A stretch of 7,243 bases of DNA, from assembly GCA_002347185.1 (NCBI GenBank), contig DDXK01000127.1, positions 1-7,243 on the forward strand, in the 5' to 3' direction. This DNA is from Desulfobulbaceae bacterium UBA2262 (lineage in GTDB: Bacteria > Desulfobacterota > Desulfobulbia > Desulfobulbales > Desulfurivibrionaceae). Numbering within the stretch: position 1 is the stretch's first letter; every line of letters starts with the position of its first letter. Under the pieces are notes generated by a model that was given only the letters and a program-made list of their open reading frames with translations, made no database searches and had not been told where the DNA came from. Shown piece after piece: positions 5,131 through 7,243 of the stretch. The position numbers were made by a program, and so were the translations under genes.

Positions 5131-5670
5131 ATGCTTCTTGCGGAATTGCTTGCGGATCGAAAGGGAGAGATTCTGGATACCTGGGTGAACCAGGTGCTGG
5201 CCACCTACCCTGCCGATGCCGCGCATATCTTCAAGAAGGGCAAGGACCAGTTTGCCAATCCCATCGGGTTCGCGGTGAAAAGCAGCCTCTGGGAGGTCTA
5301 CGGACTGCTCTTTGACAAGGACGAGCCGGAAAAGATCGTGGAGCCGCTGCGGCAGCTGGTGCAGATGCGGGCGGTGCAGACCTTTGAGCCCTCCGAGGCG
5401 GTTTCCATGGCCTACATCCTGAAAAAGGTGGTCAAGGAGTATTGCCGGCAGGAAAAAGTGACGGACCTGCCTGGCTGGCAGGCTTTTGAGGAAAAGGCGG
5501 ACGTTTTGGCCTACACCATGTTCGACCTGTACGTTGCCTGTCGCGAACGCCTCTATCAGACGCGGATCGCCGAGATTAAAAGTGGAAACAACATCATAAC
5601 GGATGGCGGTTGCCCTTCGAAACTGATGGATAGTGATACCGCCGGCAAGGCGGAGCTTAAAACTCTTTAA
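5131..5670 (+). CDS. RsbRD-N-like protein encoded directly upstream of dsrMK
   Basis: A 179-residue, all-helical soluble protein resembling the RsbRD N-terminal domain, a non-haem globin-like helical sensor module first named from stressosome-type proteins. Seen: LLAELLADRKGEILDTWVNQVLATYP (3-27), the usual opening of this domain; then NPIGFAVKSSLWEVYGLL (43-60), VEPLRQLVQMRAVQTFEPSEA (70-90), AYILKKVVKEYC (94-105), and a last long helix ending in CRERLYQTRIAEIKSG (137-152). The last 27 residues look unstructured. There is no STAS, kinase or DNA-binding domain, so it is a bare sensor-like module. It is 29 bases upstream of dsrM with no terminator between, so they are probably cotranscribed. 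Genes of this kind next to dsrMKJOP occur in other sulfate reducers to my recollection. Its ligand and role are unknown; a sensory or assembly role for the Dsr complex is inference. Confidence 0.85.
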   Translation: MLLAELLADRKGEILDTWVNQVLATYPADAAHIFKKGKDQFANPIGFAVKSSLWEVYGLLFDKDEPEKIVEPLRQLVQMRAVQTFEPSEAVSMAYILKKVVKEYCRQEKVTDLPGWQAFEEKADVLAYTMFDLYVACRERLYQTRIAEIKSGNNIITDGGCPSKLMDSDTAGKAELKTL

Positions 5671-5677
5671 TTTTAAG
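5656..5677 (+). repeat. AT-rich inverted repeat across the RsbRD-N gene stop
   Basis: CTTAAAA (5656-5662) and TTTTAAG (5671-5677) are exact reverse complements with an 8-base loop. They straddle the stop codon in the junction before dsrM. The stem is AT-only apart from one pair and would be weak as RNA, so it is a possible processing or binding site at best. Confidence 0.35.
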
Positions 5678-5686
5678 TAACCATGC

Positions 5687-5694
5687 GAGGTAAG
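5687..5694 (+). promoter_or_regulatory. Ribosome binding site of dsrM
   Basis: GAGGTAAG lies just upstream of the ATG at 5700 (about 8 bases from the GAGG core) and supports that start. Confidence 0.6.
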
Positions 5695-5699
5695 AGTAA

Positions 5700-6695
5700 A
5701 TGAGAATCCTGAATCCATTCATCGCAGTGTTGGCGCTTGTCCTGGTTGCCCTGGCGGCGGCCCAGGTGCCAGGGGGGCAGGGGTTGATAGGGGTGGTTTT
5801 ACCCTATCTCGCCTTTGCCATCTTTCTGGGAGGGTTTGCCTACCGGATCACGCAGTGGGCGAAATCTCCGGTTCCCTTCCGGATCCCGACCACCTGTGGT
5901 CAGGCAAACTCCCTGCCCTGGATCAAGCAGAACAAGTTCGACTGCCCCTCCACCAGGACGGGCGTCATCGTCAGGATGCTTCTCGAAGTCTTTCTGTTCC
6001 GCTCGCTGTTCCGGAACACCAAGGCCGAAATCCATGACGGCCCGAAGCTGGTCTACGGCTCCAGCAAGTTCCTCTGGCTCTTCGCCCTGCTCTTCCATTA
6101 CTGTTTCCTGGTCATTGTCCTCCGTCACCTGCGCCTCTTCTTCGATCCTGCTCCCGCCTTTGTCGCCGCCCTTGAGTTCGGCGACGGCTTCATGCAGGTG
6201 GGCGCGCCGGTTCTCTACCAGACCGACATCATCTTTGTCCTGGCCCTGGGCTTTCTCTTCCTGCGCCGGGTGGTGCTGAACAACATCCGTTACATCTCCC
6301 TGCCCGCCGACTACTTCCCGCTCTTCCTCATCCTGGGTATTGCCATCACCGGCATCCTGATGCGCTACGTGCTGCGGGTGGACGTGGTGGCCATCAAGCA
6401 GTTGACTCTTGGCCTGGTCACCTTTTCACCGGCCCTCGTCGGGGAGATCGGCACGATCTTCTTCGTCCACGTCATGCTGGTCTGCGCGCTGATGATCTAC
6501 TTCCCCTTCAGCAAGCTGATGCACATGGGCGGCGTCTTCATGAGCCCGACCCGGAACATGATCAACAACAGCCGGATGGTTCGGCACATCAATCCGTGGA
6601 ATGATCCCAACATCAAGCCGCATTCCTACGCTGCCTACGAGGACGAGTTCAGGGAGTTCATGAAGGACGGCGGATTACCAGTTGAGAAGGAATAA
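5700..6695 (+). CDS. dsrM: DsrM, haem b membrane subunit of the DsrMKJOP complex
   Basis: A NarI/HdrE-like integral membrane cytochrome b that takes electrons from menaquinol and passes them to DsrK in dissimilatory sulfur metabolism. It has 331 residues. Six hydrophobic segments are visible, at about 5-22, 29-48, 124-142, 173-190, 205-222 and 250-270. The likely axial haem ligands are H133 and H143 in LFHYCFLVIVLRHLRLF, H257 in FFVHVML and H275 in SKLMHMGG. The extended cytoplasmic loop (about 50-120) with PTTCGQANSLPWIKQ and the C-terminal tail SPTRNMINNSRMVRHINPW (282-300) are typical of DsrM of sulfate reducers and separate it from NarI, which is shorter and lacks them. It is followed by dsrK after 5 bases, as in other dsrMKJOP operons. 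Identification is firm; that the rest of the operon (dsrJOP) follows beyond the window is expected but not visible. Confidence 0.96.
   Translation: MRILNPFIAVLALVLVALAAAQVPGGQGLIGVVLPYLAFAIFLGGFAYRITQWAKSPVPFRIPTTCGQANSLPWIKQNKFDCPSTRTGVIVRMLLEVFLFRSLFRNTKAEIHDGPKLVYGSSKFLWLFALLFHYCFLVIVLRHLRLFFDPAPAFVAALEFGDGFMQVGAPVLYQTDIIFVLALGFLFLRRVVLNNIRYISLPADYFPLFLILGIAITGILMRYVLRVDVVAIKQLTLGLVTFSPALVGEIGTIFFVHVMLVCALMIYFPFSKLMHMGGVFMSPTRNMINNSRMVRHINPWNDPNIKPHSYAAYEDEFREFMKDGGLPVEKE
6686..6691 (+). promoter_or_regulatory. Ribosome binding site of dsrK inside the end of dsrM
   Basis: GAAGGA lies 9 bases before the ATG at 6701 and overlaps the last codons of dsrM, consistent with coupled translation of the two subunits. 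Confidence 0.6.
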
Positions 6696-6700
6696 GAACG

Positions 6701-7243
<543 letters not shown>

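Overview
The window is GC-rich bacterial DNA, and every gene I can support lies on the + strand. The right end carries dsrM and the start of dsrK, the membrane core of the DsrMKJOP complex of dissimilatory sulfur metabolism. The left end carries an elongation factor G of the spirochaete/planctomycete/delta-proteobacteria (spd) flavour. Together these point to a sulfate- or sulfur-compound-reducing desulfobacterium (former Deltaproteobacteria), plausibly of the Desulfobulbales. The exact taxon is an inference.

Layout. (1) Bases 2-640 hold the C-terminal third of an EF-G-type translocase. (2) After a 114-base gap with a large imperfect hairpin comes a stand-alone RecA-like P-loop ATPase of unknown role (755-1468), closed by a clear intrinsic terminator at 1495-1526. 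(3) A eukaryotic (yeast HIS6)-type HisA (1601-2371) is followed, with an AGGAGG ribosome site abutting its stop, by a 63-residue protein that looks like a ribbon-helix-helix (2384-2575). (4) A sigma70-like promoter overlapping that gene's stop codon leads into a two-gene unit: an HDOD protein (2634-3530) and a metallo-beta-lactamase-fold hydrolase (3527-4450) that share an ATGA overlap. (5) A FlaG-like protein (4568-4996) has a sigma28-like promoter signature in front of it. (6) The sulfur module starts with a 134-base regulatory gap containing a promoter-like pair and a perfect 9-2-9 palindrome. An RsbRD-N-like protein (5131-5670), dsrM (5700-6695) and dsrK (6701 to the window end) follow, tightly spaced and without a visible terminator, so they are probably one operon.

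How the genes work together. DsrM (haem b membrane protein) and DsrK (HdrD-like Fe-S subunit) pass menaquinol electrons towards DsrC-linked sulfite reduction. The small protein in front of them is a candidate sensor or regulator sharing their transcript, with the palindrome as candidate operator. The HDOD/MBL pair and the FlaG-like gene suggest signalling and motility functions. The other neighbours are housekeeping or unassigned. I see no mobile element, CRISPR array, tRNA or rRNA in the window. The points most worth following are the eukaryotic-type HisA with its coupled small DNA-binding-like protein, and the palindrome plus RsbRD-N gene in front of dsrMK.
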